DNA of 64,000 nt from Nocardioides antri (GTDB lineage Bacteria > Actinomycetota > Actinomycetes > Propionibacteriales > Nocardioidaceae), in assembly GCF_008373765.1 (NCBI RefSeq), contig NZ_VUJW01000003.1, positions 972,636 through 1,036,635 of the forward strand, in the 5' to 3' direction. The notes under the pieces were generated by a model. It was not told the origin of the DNA. It did not search any database and saw only the letters and a list, made by a program, of their open reading frames with translations. The position numbers and the translations under genes are program-made. The first letter of the stretch is position 1. Each line of letters starts with the position of its first letter. Shown here piece after piece: positions 1 through 8,147 of the stretch.

Positions 1-29
1 GAACCGGCCGTCGTGACGGTGCTACTAGA

Positions 30-416
30 TCAGGTGGCCTCGGGGTCCGGGACCTCCGGGCCCCCGCAGGTCTCGCCGACGTAGGTGGCGTAGGCCTCGA
101 ACTCGTCCTGCTCCTCCTCGGAGAGGTCGTCCAGGAAGTTCTCGTCCTCGAGGTCCTCCTCCTCGATGTCCTTGGCGAGCTCGACGATGGCTTCGAACCC
201 AGCGCGCGCGTCGTCGGGGATGTCCTCGGGCGTGCCCACCTCCTCGGCCTCGTCGGCCCAGTCGTGGATGGCGTCGACGTCGTCTGGCTCCTGGGTCGCG
301 ACCTCGCAGAAGTCATCCTCGGAGGCGTCCGTCGGCGCACCCCCGCAGGCGGTCAGGGAGAACGCGAGGAGCGTGGCGGCGCCGACAGCTGCGGCAGAGC
401 GCTTGATCCGGATCAT
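30..416 (-). CDS. small acidic lipoprotein, unknown function
   Basis: 128 aa. The N-terminus has a charged start (MIRIKR), a hydrophobic stretch and the lipobox LTAC, so Cys24 should be diacylated and the protein anchored outside the membrane. The mature part is strongly acidic (runs of Glu/Asp around residues 75-105) with two further Cys that could form a disulfide. I chose the ATG at 416 because AAGGAAG lies just upstream and because the signal peptide begins there; an in-frame ATG at 494 would add 26 residues ahead of the signal. No family is recognised. It could be a small surface or metal-binding lipoprotein, which is a guess from its charge. Confidence 0.85.
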   Translation of the reverse strand: MIRIKRSAAAVGAATLLAFSLTACGGAPTDASEDDFCEVATQEPDDVDAIHDWADEAEEVGTPEDIPDDARAGFEAIVELAKDIEEEDLEDENFLDDLSEEEQDEFEAYATYVGETCGGPEVPDPEAT

Positions 417-509
417 GCTGACTTCCTTTCGGGATGACACCGGCACCGCGCGCACCGGGTCAAGAAGAACCACCGGCAGACTATTGACGATCACCGGTGG
501 GCGAAAGAG

Positions 510-1256
510 CTATCCCCGGTGCGCCGGGCCGCGAAACCCGGCAGGCAGGGGCGTGGCGAGGAGCTCGGGCAGGAGCCCGAGGTACTCCCGGCGCGGGATC
601 TCCTCCACACCCAGGCTCTCCAGGTGGGGGGTCGACCACTGCACGTCGACCAGCCGGCCCTCGGCTCCGTCCTCCGCGAGGAGGTCGACCAGCCCGACGA
701 GGGCCACCTTCGAGGCGTCCCGCACGCGGTGGAACATCGACTCACCGGCGAACAGCCCGCCGATCGCGACGCCGTACAGACCACCGGCGAGGTCGCCGTC
801 CTGCCACGCCTCGACCGAGTGCGCCCAGCCGAGCCGGTGCAGCTCGCCGTAGGCGTCCCGGATGCCGCGGTCGATCCACGCGCCGGGGCGGCGCGGGTCG
901 CCGCAGGCCGCCACCACCGCGTCGAACGACGTGTCGACCCGGATCTCGAAGTCCCGCACCGACCGGCGGAGCGACCGCGACACGTGCAGGCCGTCGAGAC
1001 GCAGCACCCCGCGGCGGGCCGGGCACCACCAGCCGATCGACGGCGCGACGCGGCTCCGCAGGCGCAGCCGCGGGGGCTCGGGCATGGGGAAGAGCCCGCG
1101 CCGGTACGCCGCCAGCAGGGTGCCGGGCGCGAGGTCCGCGCCGACCGCGACCAGGTCGTCGTCGGACTCGAGCGCAGCGAGCTGCTCGCGCGACGGCAGC
1201 TCCCACGGCGTCGGCGGCGGCTCGATCGGCCCCTGCTGGTTGATCGGATGGTCCAT
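510..1256 (-). CDS. aat: leucyl/phenylalanyl-tRNA--protein transferase
   Basis: 248 aa. Cytosolic enzyme of the N-degron pathway: it transfers Leu or Phe from aminoacyl-tRNA to proteins with N-terminal Lys/Arg, marking them for ClpS/ClpAP. Family hallmarks are all present: GLFPMPE, the WWCPARRGVL segment, GGLYGVAIGGLFAGESMFH and VDVQWSTPHLESLGVEEIPRR near the C-terminus. The length is normal. An in-frame GTG at 1280 would add eight residues, but TACCGT lies 8 nt before the ATG at 1256, which fits leaderless initiation there. It is divergent from the EcsC-like gene at 1294. Confidence 0.95.
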   Translation of the reverse strand: MDHPINQQGPIEPPPTPWELPSREQLAALESDDDLVAVGADLAPGTLLAAYRRGLFPMPEPPRLRLRSRVAPSIGWWCPARRGVLRLDGLHVSRSLRRSVRDFEIRVDTSFDAVVAACGDPRRPGAWIDRGIRDAYGELHRLGWAHSVEAWQDGDLAGGLYGVAIGGLFAGESMFHRVRDASKVALVGLVDLLAEDGAEGRLVDVQWSTPHLESLGVEEIPRREYLGLLPELLATPLPAGFRGPAHRG

Positions 1257-1293
1257 CGGAGGTGACGGTACGGCGTACACCTACGCTGGTGAC
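1257..1293. promoter_or_regulatory. compact divergent leaderless promoters (aat / EcsC-like)
   Basis: On the plus strand TACGCT (1282-1287) is followed by 6 nt and the ATG at 1294. On the minus strand TACCGT (1265-1270) is followed by 8 nt and the ATG at 1256. Both match the actinobacterial -10 consensus TAnnnT at leaderless spacing. No Shine-Dalgarno sequence serves either start. Confidence 0.6.
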
Positions 1294-1998
1294 ATGGCCA
1301 GCAGGTTGCAGCGCGGACTCGCCGCCGAGGCGGCTCGTGTCGTCGTACCCAAGATCACCGAGCTCGCGCCGGGGCTCACCACCTCCTTCGTCCGGGAGGC
1401 GTTGCACCGGGCGATCGCCGGCGTCGGCCCGCTGCCGCCCGCCGCCCAGGCGGCCGAGGCGCAGCTGCGCGAGCAGCACGGCGACGTGGACAAGGCGATC
1501 CACGAGGTGATCGAGAACCACGTCCGGTACGCCGGGCTCGGCGGCCTGGTGACGAACCTCGGCGGTCTGGTGACGGCAGCGATCATCGCGCCGGCCAACA
1601 TCGCCGGCCTGGCGCTCATCCAGTGCCGGATGGTCGCCGGAATCGCGCACCTGCGCGGCTACGACCTCGAGGACCCGCGCGTGCACAACGCCGTCCTGGT
1701 GGCGATCCTCGGGGAGGACTCGGTCCGCAAGATGGTGAAGAAGCTCCAGCTCCCCGCCCCGCCGATGGCGATCGCCACCGCCCCGTCGCACGATCCCTCG
1801 CTCGACATGACGATCACCTCCGCCGTCGCTGCCGACCTGGTCGGCCGGGTGATCGGCAGGCGGATGGCCACCACCGTCGGCAAGCGGGTGCCGGTCGTCG
1901 GCGGCCTCGTCGGCGCGGGGGTCGACGGCTACAGCACCTGGAAGGTCGGCCGGTACGCCGACCGCGAGTTCCTGCCCCGGGCCAACCTGTCGCGCTAG
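1294..1998 (+). CDS. EcsC-like family protein
   Basis: 234 aa. An N-terminal helical part is followed by a hydrophobic segment (about residues 80-105), the stretch LIQCRMVAGIAHLRGYDLED and a Gly-rich C-terminal helix VPVVGGLVGAGVDG ending in a conserved-looking YADREF. This resembles proteins annotated as EcsC family in actinobacteria, whose function is not established; they are probably membrane-associated. The ATG at 1294 is chosen because TACGCT stands exactly 6 nt upstream (leaderless). The upstream open frame from 862 is antisense to aat. Its stop overlaps by 4 nt the end of the convergent sulfotransferase gene. Confidence 0.8.
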   Translation: MASRLQRGLAAEAARVVVPKITELAPGLTTSFVREALHRAIAGVGPLPPAAQAAEAQLREQHGDVDKAIHEVIENHVRYAGLGGLVTNLGGLVTAAIIAPANIAGLALIQCRMVAGIAHLRGYDLEDPRVHNAVLVAILGEDSVRKMVKKLQLPAPPMAIATAPSHDPSLDMTITSAVAADLVGRVIGRRMATTVGKRVPVVGGLVGAGVDGYSTWKVGRYADREFLPRANLSR

Positions 1999-3092
1999 GG
2001 CTCGAGGCGGCGCTTCAGCTCACGGGTCGCACGGGCGGCGAGACCGTGGGGGTCGGGGCGGCGGGCGGCCTCGGCGGTCATGCTGCTGAGGGCGCCGATC
2101 GCAGCGCGCATCGCGGCCTGCTTCCGCACCCGGTCGGGGTTGTGCCACCGCGCATCCGGGTCGGGACGGACGGGCCGCAGCTCGTCGAGGTCGCCGATCA
2201 CGTCGATGCCGCTCGCGGTGATCCACTCCAGGGACCGCTCGGTCCGCTCCTCGACCCAGTCGTAGTTGTCGGGCCTGAGCGTGACCGGTGCCGAGCGGTG
2301 TGGGAAGAGCGTGCCGTCGGCGACCATCCGGCGGAGGAGCTCGTCGTAGTCCCCCTCGCGCGCGACCTTCCGCCCGAGCGCCTGGTTGAGCTGCCGGAGC
2401 ACCTGCGTCTCAGCGACACCGAGCGACTCGTTGGTCGCCTCGCTGTCGAGCGGCGCCCAGGCGGGGTCGATCTGGAACGCCTGGCACATCCGGGTCCAGA
2501 GCGTGTCCTGCTGGTCGGAGCCGTTCCGGCGCTTGGAGGGTACGACGACCAGGTGGATCCGCTCCGGCGGGACCGCCATGCCCCACGTCGACAGCACGTC
2601 CGGGATGTCGAAGGCCTGCATCATGAACGGCTTGCCCATCCGCGAGCGGCGGAGGAACTTCCGGAACGACCAGGCCCGGCCCTGCTTGACGCTCTCCTGC
2701 CAGGCGGCTGCCAGCTGCCGCGCGAGGTCGCGGGCGGAGTAGACGATGTGCACCTCGCTGCCGGCGAGGTCGTTCATCGCGCGCTGGATCACCTTCGGCG
2801 GCGCGGGCGCGAGGATCTCGTGGCTGATGATGACGTTGCCCTCGAGCCTCCGCGTGCGGCGCATCAGCGACTCCCACGCACCGTCGGCGTGGCCGGGCGC
2901 GCCGCCCCAGTCCTGCTCGGTGAGGTCGAGCGCGGCCCGGAACTGCGACAGCTCTGGGCGCGCCAGCCGCGACGTCGACGGGAAGTGGACGCCGCGGTCC
3001 GCCAGGGTCTTGGCGTTCCGGCCCAGCCGCGTCTGGATGTAGGTCGTCCCTGTCTTCGGCGCACCGATGTGCAGGTGGACGACCCTGGTCAT
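1995..3092 (-). CDS. sulfotransferase family protein
   Basis: 365 aa. The N-terminal HLHIGAPKTGTTYIQTRL (residues 6-23) is the P-loop-like 5'-phosphosulfate motif of PAPS-dependent sulfotransferases, so the protein probably moves sulfate from PAPS to an unknown acceptor. A plausible 3'-phosphate site is HIVYSARDLARQL around residue 115. The length suits the actinobacterial sulfotransferase group. The ATG overlaps the stop of the HMG-CoA lyase gene (ATGA), so the two should be translationally coupled, which is an unexpected partner for a leucine-degradation operon. The acceptor cannot be read from the sequence. Confidence 0.85.
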   Translation of the reverse strand: MTRVVHLHIGAPKTGTTYIQTRLGRNAKTLADRGVHFPSTSRLARPELSQFRAALDLTEQDWGGAPGHADGAWESLMRRTRRLEGNVIISHEILAPAPPKVIQRAMNDLAGSEVHIVYSARDLARQLAAAWQESVKQGRAWSFRKFLRRSRMGKPFMMQAFDIPDVLSTWGMAVPPERIHLVVVPSKRRNGSDQQDTLWTRMCQAFQIDPAWAPLDSEATNESLGVAETQVLRQLNQALGRKVAREGDYDELLRRMVADGTLFPHRSAPVTLRPDNYDWVEERTERSLEWITASGIDVIGDLDELRPVRPDPDARWHNPDRVRKQAAMRAAIGALSSMTAEAARRPDPHGLAARATRELKRRLEP

Positions 3093-4036
3093 GCGGGAGA
3101 TTGTGCCAGCGCACGCACCACGGCCGACGGGCTGGGCCGTCCCAGGTGGGCCGCCATCCCGGTGCTGGCGTCGACCACGGCCTGCAGGTCGACCCCGTGC
3201 TCGATGCCGAGGCCGGTCAGGAACCACACCAGGTCCTCGGTCGCCAGGTTGCCCGTCGCGCTGCGGGCATAGGGGCATCCGCCGAGCCCACCGGCGGAGG
3301 CGTCGTAGGTCGTCACGCCGGCCTGCAGCCCGGCGTGCACGTTGGTGAGCGCCTGCCCGTAGGTGTCGTGGAAGTGCAGCGCGAGCCGGTCGACTCCGAC
3401 GCCGGCGCGGCCGAACCCGGCGATCAGCGCCTTGACGTGGCCGGCCGTCGCGACCCCGATCGTGTCGCCGAGGCTGAGCTGCTGGCAGCCCAGGTCGAGC
3501 AGCCGCTTGCCGACGGTGACGACCTGCTCGACGGGCACCGGGCCCTCCCAGGGGTCGCCGAAGCACATCGAGACGTAGCCGCGGACGTCGAGCCCGGCCG
3601 CGAGCGCCCGCGCGACGGTCGGCTCGAACATCGCGAACTGGCTGTCCAGCGTGCGGTTGAGGTTCTTGGCCGCGAACGTCTCGGTGGCGGAGGCGAAGAC
3701 GGCGATGTGGCGCAGGCCCAGGTCGAGGGCCCGGTCAAGACCGCGGTCGTTGGGGACCAGCACCGGCAGCTCGCGGGCACGGTCCCCGAGGTCGGCGCTG
3801 AGCCCGGTCATCAGCTCGGCGGCATCGGCGAGCTGCGGCACCCACTTGGGGTGGACGAAGCTCGTGGCCTCGACGATCGGCAGCCCGGCGGCGAGCAGCT
3901 GCCGGACGAAGCTCGCCTTGACCTCGGTCGGCACCAGAGCCTGCTCGTTCTGCAGCCCGTCGCGCGGACCGACCTCGTAGATCGTCACCCGCTCGGGAAG
4001 GCCCGCCTCGGGGACGACCATCGGGAGGCCGGTCAT
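3089..4036 (-). CDS. mvaB: hydroxymethylglutaryl-CoA lyase
   Basis: 315 aa. Cleaves HMG-CoA to acetyl-CoA and acetoacetate, the last step of leucine catabolism. It begins with the family signature EVGPRDGLQNE; the metal-binding HFHDTYGQ and the catalytic-loop signature GGLGGCPYARSATGN (with the reactive Cys) are present. It overlaps the upstream carboxylase gene by ATGA and the downstream sulfotransferase gene by ATGA, so it sits in the middle of a tightly coupled operon. Cytosolic, TIM-barrel of the DRE-metallolyase group. Confidence 0.95.
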   Translation of the reverse strand: MTGLPMVVPEAGLPERVTIYEVGPRDGLQNEQALVPTEVKASFVRQLLAAGLPIVEATSFVHPKWVPQLADAAELMTGLSADLGDRARELPVLVPNDRGLDRALDLGLRHIAVFASATETFAAKNLNRTLDSQFAMFEPTVARALAAGLDVRGYVSMCFGDPWEGPVPVEQVVTVGKRLLDLGCQQLSLGDTIGVATAGHVKALIAGFGRAGVGVDRLALHFHDTYGQALTNVHAGLQAGVTTYDASAGGLGGCPYARSATGNLATEDLVWFLTGLGIEHGVDLQAVVDASTGMAAHLGRPSPSAVVRALAQSPA

Positions 4037-5859
4037 GACGCCTCCACCGTGAACAGCGGCGCGCCGAGGGCGACCTGGTCGCCGGTCGCGGCGGTGACGG
4101 CGGAGACCACGCCGTCGTACGGCGCCTTCAGCGCGAGCTCCATCTTCATCGCCTCGACGACGCCGAGGACGTCGCCAGCAGCGACGGTGTCCCCCTCGGT
4201 GACGCGGACGTCGAGCACGGTGCCGGGCATCGGCGCGACCACCGTGCCGTCGCCGGAGTCGACGCCGTGGTCGGCTGCCGCGTCGGGACGCAGGAACACG
4301 TAGCGCTGGCCGTGGTGCGAGAGCTCGACGCCGTGCGCGGTGACGATCGTGACCGGGTGCTCGGACGACGCTGCCGGGGGCGGTCCGAGGACGACCGAGC
4401 CGTCCTCGAAGTCGACCCGCACCGGCGCCGGCGGGCCCCCGATCCGGAAGCCGTCGGACGCGAACGGGCCGCTGCGGGTCGCGTGGGCGCGCTGCCAGGC
4501 GTGGGCCGCGAGCTCGCGGGCCGGTGCCGGGTCGGGCCGCGGGACCTCGTTGCGGTCGAGCCAGGCGGTGTCGATCTCCCCGTTGCCGAACGCCTCGCCC
4601 GCGACCAGCCCGCGCAGGAACCCGGTGTTGGTGGTGAGGCCCAGGATCGCGGTGTCGTCGAGCGCGCGGACGAGGGTACGCCGGGCGCGCTCGCGATCGG
4701 GCGCGAAGACGACCACCTTGCCGAGCATCGGGTCGTACGAGGTGCTCACCACCTGTCCCGGCTCCAGCGCGTGGTCGACCCGCGCCCGGAACGACCAGTG
4801 GACAGCAGTGGCCGTGCCGGCCTGCGGGAGGAACCCGGCGTACGCGTCCTCGGCGTAGACGCGCGCCTCGATCGCGTGGCCGGCCGGCACGATGTCGTCC
4901 TGCTGGTAGCGGAGCCGGTCGCCGACCGCGACGTGGAGCTGGGCCTCGACCAGGTCGACGCCGGTGACCTCCTCGGTGACCGGGTGCTCGACCTGGAGCC
5001 GGGTGTTCATCTCGAGGAAGTAGAACTCGCCCGTGTCGGCGTCGAGGAGGAACTCGACGGTCCCGGCGTTGGTGTAGCCGACCGCGCGGGCGAGCTCGAC
5101 GGCCGCCTCGTGGATCCGCTCGCGCACGTCGTCGGCGAGGTTCGGCGCGGGAGCCTCCTCGACCACCTTCTGGTGCCGCCGCTGGACCGAGCATTCGCGG
5201 GTCAGCAGGTGGATGACGTTGCCGTGGGTGTCGCCGAGGACCTGGACCTCGATGTGGCGGCCGCGCTCGACGTACTTCTCCAGCAGCATGGTGTCGTCGC
5301 CGAACGCGCTCGCCGACTCGCGCTTCGCCGCGGCGATCGCGTTGTCGAGCTCGGCGGCGGAGCGGACGATGCGCATGCCCTTGCCACCGCCGCCGGCGGC
5401 CGCCTTGACCAGGACCGGGAAGTCCTTGGTCTCGAGGCTCGGCGCGGGCGCACCTCCCACCTCGACCAGCGGGTGCGACGGCACGACGGGCACACCCGCC
5501 TCCACCGCGATCTCGCGGGCGGCGTCCTTGCGGCCCATCCGCTCGATCACCTCGGGCGTCGGACCCACCCAGGTGATGCCGGCGTCGGCGACGGCGCGGG
5601 CGAAGCCGGCGTTCTCCGAGAGGAAGCCGTAGCCGGGGTGGACCGCGTCGGCGCCGACCTCCTTGGCCGCTGCGATCACGGCGGCGGCGTCGAGGTAGGA
5701 CGGCACGAGGACGGCGACGTCGGCCTCCCGCACGTGCGGCGCGCCGGCGTCGGCCTCGGTGTAGACGGCGGCGGTGCGAATGCCGTGGGCCTCGCAGGTG
5801 CGGAAGACACGGAGCGCGATCTCGCCGCGGTTGGCGACGAGCAGGGTCTGGATGTTCAT
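4033..5859 (-). CDS. acyl-CoA carboxylase alpha subunit (biotin carboxylase + BCCP), probably methylcrotonyl-CoA
   Basis: 608 aa. ATP-dependent carboxylation of its own biotin, which then feeds the beta subunit. Order of domains: biotin carboxylase N-domain (LLVANRGEIALRVFRT), ATP-grasp with KAAAGGGGKGMR (about 150-161) and EMNTRLQVEHPVTE, C-domain, and a C-terminal biotinyl domain with EAMKMEL where Lys is biotinylated. Context with a carboxyltransferase and HMG-CoA lyase supports 3-methylcrotonyl-CoA as substrate; propionyl- or acetyl-CoA cannot be excluded. Oddity: a palindromic repeat (5428-5473) is read in frame as about residues 129-144 in the loop just before the ATP-grasp Gly-rich strand. 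Confidence 0.93.
   Translation of the reverse strand: MNIQTLLVANRGEIALRVFRTCEAHGIRTAAVYTEADAGAPHVREADVAVLVPSYLDAAAVIAAAKEVGADAVHPGYGFLSENAGFARAVADAGITWVGPTPEVIERMGRKDAAREIAVEAGVPVVPSHPLVEVGGAPAPSLETKDFPVLVKAAAGGGGKGMRIVRSAAELDNAIAAAKRESASAFGDDTMLLEKYVERGRHIEVQVLGDTHGNVIHLLTRECSVQRRHQKVVEEAPAPNLADDVRERIHEAAVELARAVGYTNAGTVEFLLDADTGEFYFLEMNTRLQVEHPVTEEVTGVDLVEAQLHVAVGDRLRYQQDDIVPAGHAIEARVYAEDAYAGFLPQAGTATAVHWSFRARVDHALEPGQVVSTSYDPMLGKVVVFAPDRERARRTLVRALDDTAILGLTTNTGFLRGLVAGEAFGNGEIDTAWLDRNEVPRPDPAPARELAAHAWQRAHATRSGPFASDGFRIGGPPAPVRVDFEDGSVVLGPPPAASSEHPVTIVTAHGVELSHHGQRYVFLRPDAAADHGVDSGDGTVVAPMPGTVLDVRVTEGDTVAAGDVLGVVEAMKMELALKAPYDGVVSAVTAATGDQVALGAPLFTVEAS
5428..5473. repeat. palindromic element inside the biotin carboxylase gene
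   Basis: GGTCTCGAGGCTCGG opens the element and CCACCTCGACCAGCGG closes it. It is closely similar to the copy at 22432-22477, including the GGCTCGGCGC core. It is translated in frame as roughly PLVEVGGAPAPSLET, nearly identical to what the second copy would encode on the same strand (VVEVRGAPAPSLET). Confidence 0.7.
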
Positions 5860-5872
5860 GTCGGTGTCCCCA

Positions 5873-7453
5873 TCACATCCGGAAGATCCCGTACGACGGC
5901 TCGGGCACCGGCGTCCGCGCCGTCACCGCCAGCGCCATCCCGAGCACCCGTCGGGTGTCGGCCGGGTCGATCACGCCGTCGTCCCACAGGCGGGCGGTGG
6001 CGTAGTAGGGCGAGCCCTGGGTCTCGTACTGGTCGCGGATCCGGTCCTTGAACTCGTTGGTCTCAGGGGAGTCGTCCTCGCGGCCGGCAACGGTGGCGAG
6101 CACGTTGGCCGCCTGGTCGCCGCCCATCACCGAGATCCGGGCGTTGGGCCACATCCACAGGAACCGCGGGTCGTAGGCGCGGCCGCACATCCCGTAGTTG
6201 CCGGCGCCGAACGAGCCGCCGATGACCACCGTGAGCTTGGGCACGACGCTGCACGCGACCGCCGTGACGAGCTTGGCCCCGTCCCGGGCGATGCCGCGGT
6301 TCTCGTAGTCCTTGCCGACCATGAAGCCACTGATGTTCTGGAGGAAGAGGAGCGGGATGCCGCGCTGGTTGCACAGCTCCACGAAGTGCGCGCCCTTCAG
6401 GGCCGACTCGCTGAACAGGATGCCGTTGTTGGCGACGATCCCGACCGGGTGGCCGTGGATCCGCGCGAACCCGCAGACCAGGGTCTCGCCGTACAGCTGC
6501 TTGAACTCCTGGAGCCGGGAGCCGTCGACGAGGCGCCGGATCACCTCGCGGACGTCGTACGGCGTCCGGGTGCTGGTCGGCACCACCGAGTAGATCGACT
6601 CCGGCGGCTCGTGCGGCTCCTCGGGGTCTCGACAGGCTCGACCACCAAGTGAGGCATCGCTGGTCGAGCTTGTCGAGACCTCCGGCAGCGTCGCGACGAT
6701 GCCCCGCAGGATCTGCAGCGCGTGGGCGTCGTCCTCGGCGAGGTGGTCGACCACGCCGGACGTGCGCGCGTGCACGTCGCCGCCGCCGAGCTCCTCGGCC
6801 GTCACGACCTCGCCGGTCGCCGCCTTCACCAGCGGCGGGCCGCCGAGGAAGATCGTGCCCTGGTTGCGGACGATGACCGTCTCGTCGGACATCGCAGGGA
6901 CGTAGGCGCCGCCGGCCGTGCAGGACCCCATGACCGCGGCCAGCTGCGGGATGCCGCGGGCGGACATGTTGGCCTGGTTGAAGAAGATCCGGCCGAAGTG
7001 CTCCCTGTCGGGGAACACCTCGTCCTGCATCGGGAGGAACGCGCCGCCGGAGTCCACCAGGTAGATGCAGGGCAGGTCGTTCTCGGCGGCGATGGCCTGC
7101 GCCCGCAGGTGCTTCTTGACCGTGATCGGGTAGTAGGTGCCGCCCTTCACGGTGGCGTCGTTGGCGAGCACGAGGCACTCCCGGCCCTCGACGCGGCCGA
7201 TCCCGGCCACCACGCCCGCCGCCGGCACTGCGTAGTTGTCGAGGGGGTCGTCCGGGGCGCCGTACATGCCGAACGCCGCCAGCGGCGCGATCTCCAGGAA
7301 CGGGCTGCCGGGGTCGAGCAGCCGGTCCACCCGCTCGCGGGGCAGGAGCTTGCCGCGGTCGGTGTGCTTCTTCCGGGCGGCCTCGCTGCCGCCCTCCCGC
7401 ACCCGGGCCAGCCGCTCGCGCAGCTCGACCGTGAGCTCCTCGAGACTCGTCAT
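5873..7453 (-). CDS. acyl-CoA carboxylase beta subunit (carboxyltransferase), probably methylcrotonyl-CoA
   Basis: 526 aa. Transfers CO2 from carboxybiotin to the acyl-CoA. Features are the two crotonase-like halves with [63 protein letters not shown] and [16 protein letters not shown], which are typical of the methylcrotonyl-CoA/geranyl-CoA carboxylase beta group. First gene of the operon; TAACCT stands 6 nt before the ATG (leaderless) inside a 26-bp palindrome, so TetR control is likely. Oddity: a 56-bp paired palindromic element (6625-6680) is read through in frame as about residues 258-277, between the two halves. Confidence 0.94.
   Translation of the reverse strand: MTSLEELTVELRERLARVREGGSEAARKKHTDRGKLLPRERVDRLLDPGSPFLEIAPLAAFGMYGAPDDPLDNYAVPAAGVVAGIGRVEGRECLVLANDATVKGGTYYPITVKKHLRAQAIAAENDLPCIYLVDSGGAFLPMQDEVFPDREHFGRIFFNQANMSARGIPQLAAVMGSCTAGGAYVPAMSDETVIVRNQGTIFLGGPPLVKAATGEVVTAEELGGGDVHARTSGVVDHLAEDDAHALQILRGIVATLPEVSTSSTSDASLGGRACRDPEEPHEPPESIYSVVPTSTRTPYDVREVIRRLVDGSRLQEFKQLYGETLVCGFARIHGHPVGIVANNGILFSESALKGAHFVELCNQRGIPLLFLQNISGFMVGKDYENRGIARDGAKLVTAVACSVVPKLTVVIGGSFGAGNYGMCGRAYDPRFLWMWPNARISVMGGDQAANVLATVAGREDDSPETNEFKDRIRDQYETQGSPYYATARLWDDGVIDPADTRRVLGMALAVTARTPVPEPSYGIFRM
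6625..6680. repeat. head-to-head palindromic element inside the carboxyltransferase gene
   Basis: Arm GGTCTCGACAGGCTCGACCA (6625-6644) pairs with TGGTCGAGCTTGTCGAGACC (6661-6680) with 19 of 20 matches around a 16-nt loop. The host frame stays open, coding [18 protein letters not shown] on the minus strand. Confidence 0.85.
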
Positions 7454-7456
7454 GGC

Positions 7457-7482
7457 ACGAGGTTAACGATCGTTAACCTCGT
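7457..7482. promoter_or_regulatory. 26-bp perfect palindromic operator over the carboxylase promoter
   Basis: ACGAGGTTAACGA joined to its exact reverse complement (core GTTAACGATCGTTAAC). On the minus strand its distal TAACCT is a -10 box 6 nt before the ATG at 7453, so a repressor bound here would occlude RNA polymerase. The nearby TetR gene (8148) has the half-site TTAACCT in its own -10 region, so it is the natural candidate regulator. Confidence 0.8.
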
Positions 7483-7556
7483 CGGTCAATCGGCTGTCCG
7501 GCCGAGGGAGGGGTACTGGACCTCCAGACACGCGATCGAGAAGGAGACACCTGGCA

Positions 7557-8081
7557 ATGTCGACCGTCGGCACCATCACCAAGCTCGCCACCGGGGTAGT
7601 CGGGAAGGCGGCCCACGCGGTCATCCATCCCCGGCAGACCGTCACGGCCGTCACCGGTCACGCGCGGGACCTGGCGGCCTCCGTCACCGGCGGCGACCAG
7701 AAGGCACCGAGCACCACCGACGACGCGGCCGCAGCCACGGAGGTGCCGCTCTACGAGAGCCCGCAGCGCAACGTGGAGCCGGCGGAGCCGGTGGAGCCCG
7801 CCCAGTCGGTGGAGCCGTCCACCACCGAGCCCAAGGCCGCCTCGCGCGAGAGCGCCCACCACGGCCGCGGTTCCGACCCGACCGACGACTGGCACGACGA
7901 GCTCGACGACGCGCCCGACGTCGGCATCAACCCCGCCACCGGCCTGCCGAACACCTACCAGGCCAGCGAGGACGGGCCGCTGCTCGACCCCTCCGTCGCG
8001 AAGGCCGTCCGGTCGGAGAGCGAGACCATGAGCCGCGCCGCCGACCCGGACAAGGACCCGCACGAGGACGAGGAGCAGTAG
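7557..8081 (+). CDS. hypothetical acidic, low-complexity protein
   Basis: 174 aa, no family recognised. An N-terminal amphipathic part (ITKLATGVVGKAAHAVIHPRQTV) is followed by a Pro/Glu-rich, probably disordered middle (residues 60-105, with repeated VEPAEP-like units) and a charged C-terminus ending DPHEDEEQ. No signal peptide or membrane segment. The ATG has a good ribosome site, GGAGA, 9 nt upstream. It is divergent from the carboxylase operon and points towards the TetR gene. Role unknown. Confidence 0.75.
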   Translation: MSTVGTITKLATGVVGKAAHAVIHPRQTVTAVTGHARDLAASVTGGDQKAPSTTDDAAAATEVPLYESPQRNVEPAEPVEPAQSVEPSTTEPKAASRESAHHGRGSDPTDDWHDELDDAPDVGINPATGLPNTYQASEDGPLLDPSVAKAVRSESETMSRAADPDKDPHEDEEQ

Positions 8082-8135
8082 CGCCGCGACGAGCTCGCTT
8101 TCGAGCAAGGCCGACGCTCGGTGGTGAACGCGCAT

Positions 8136-8147
8136 TAACCTGACGCG
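8136..8147 (+). promoter_or_regulatory. leaderless -10 box of the TetR gene
   Basis: TAACCT (8136-8141) followed by 6 nt and the GTG at 8148. The box is embedded in ATTAACCT, a half-site of the palindrome at 7457-7482, which suggests autoregulation. Confidence 0.6.
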
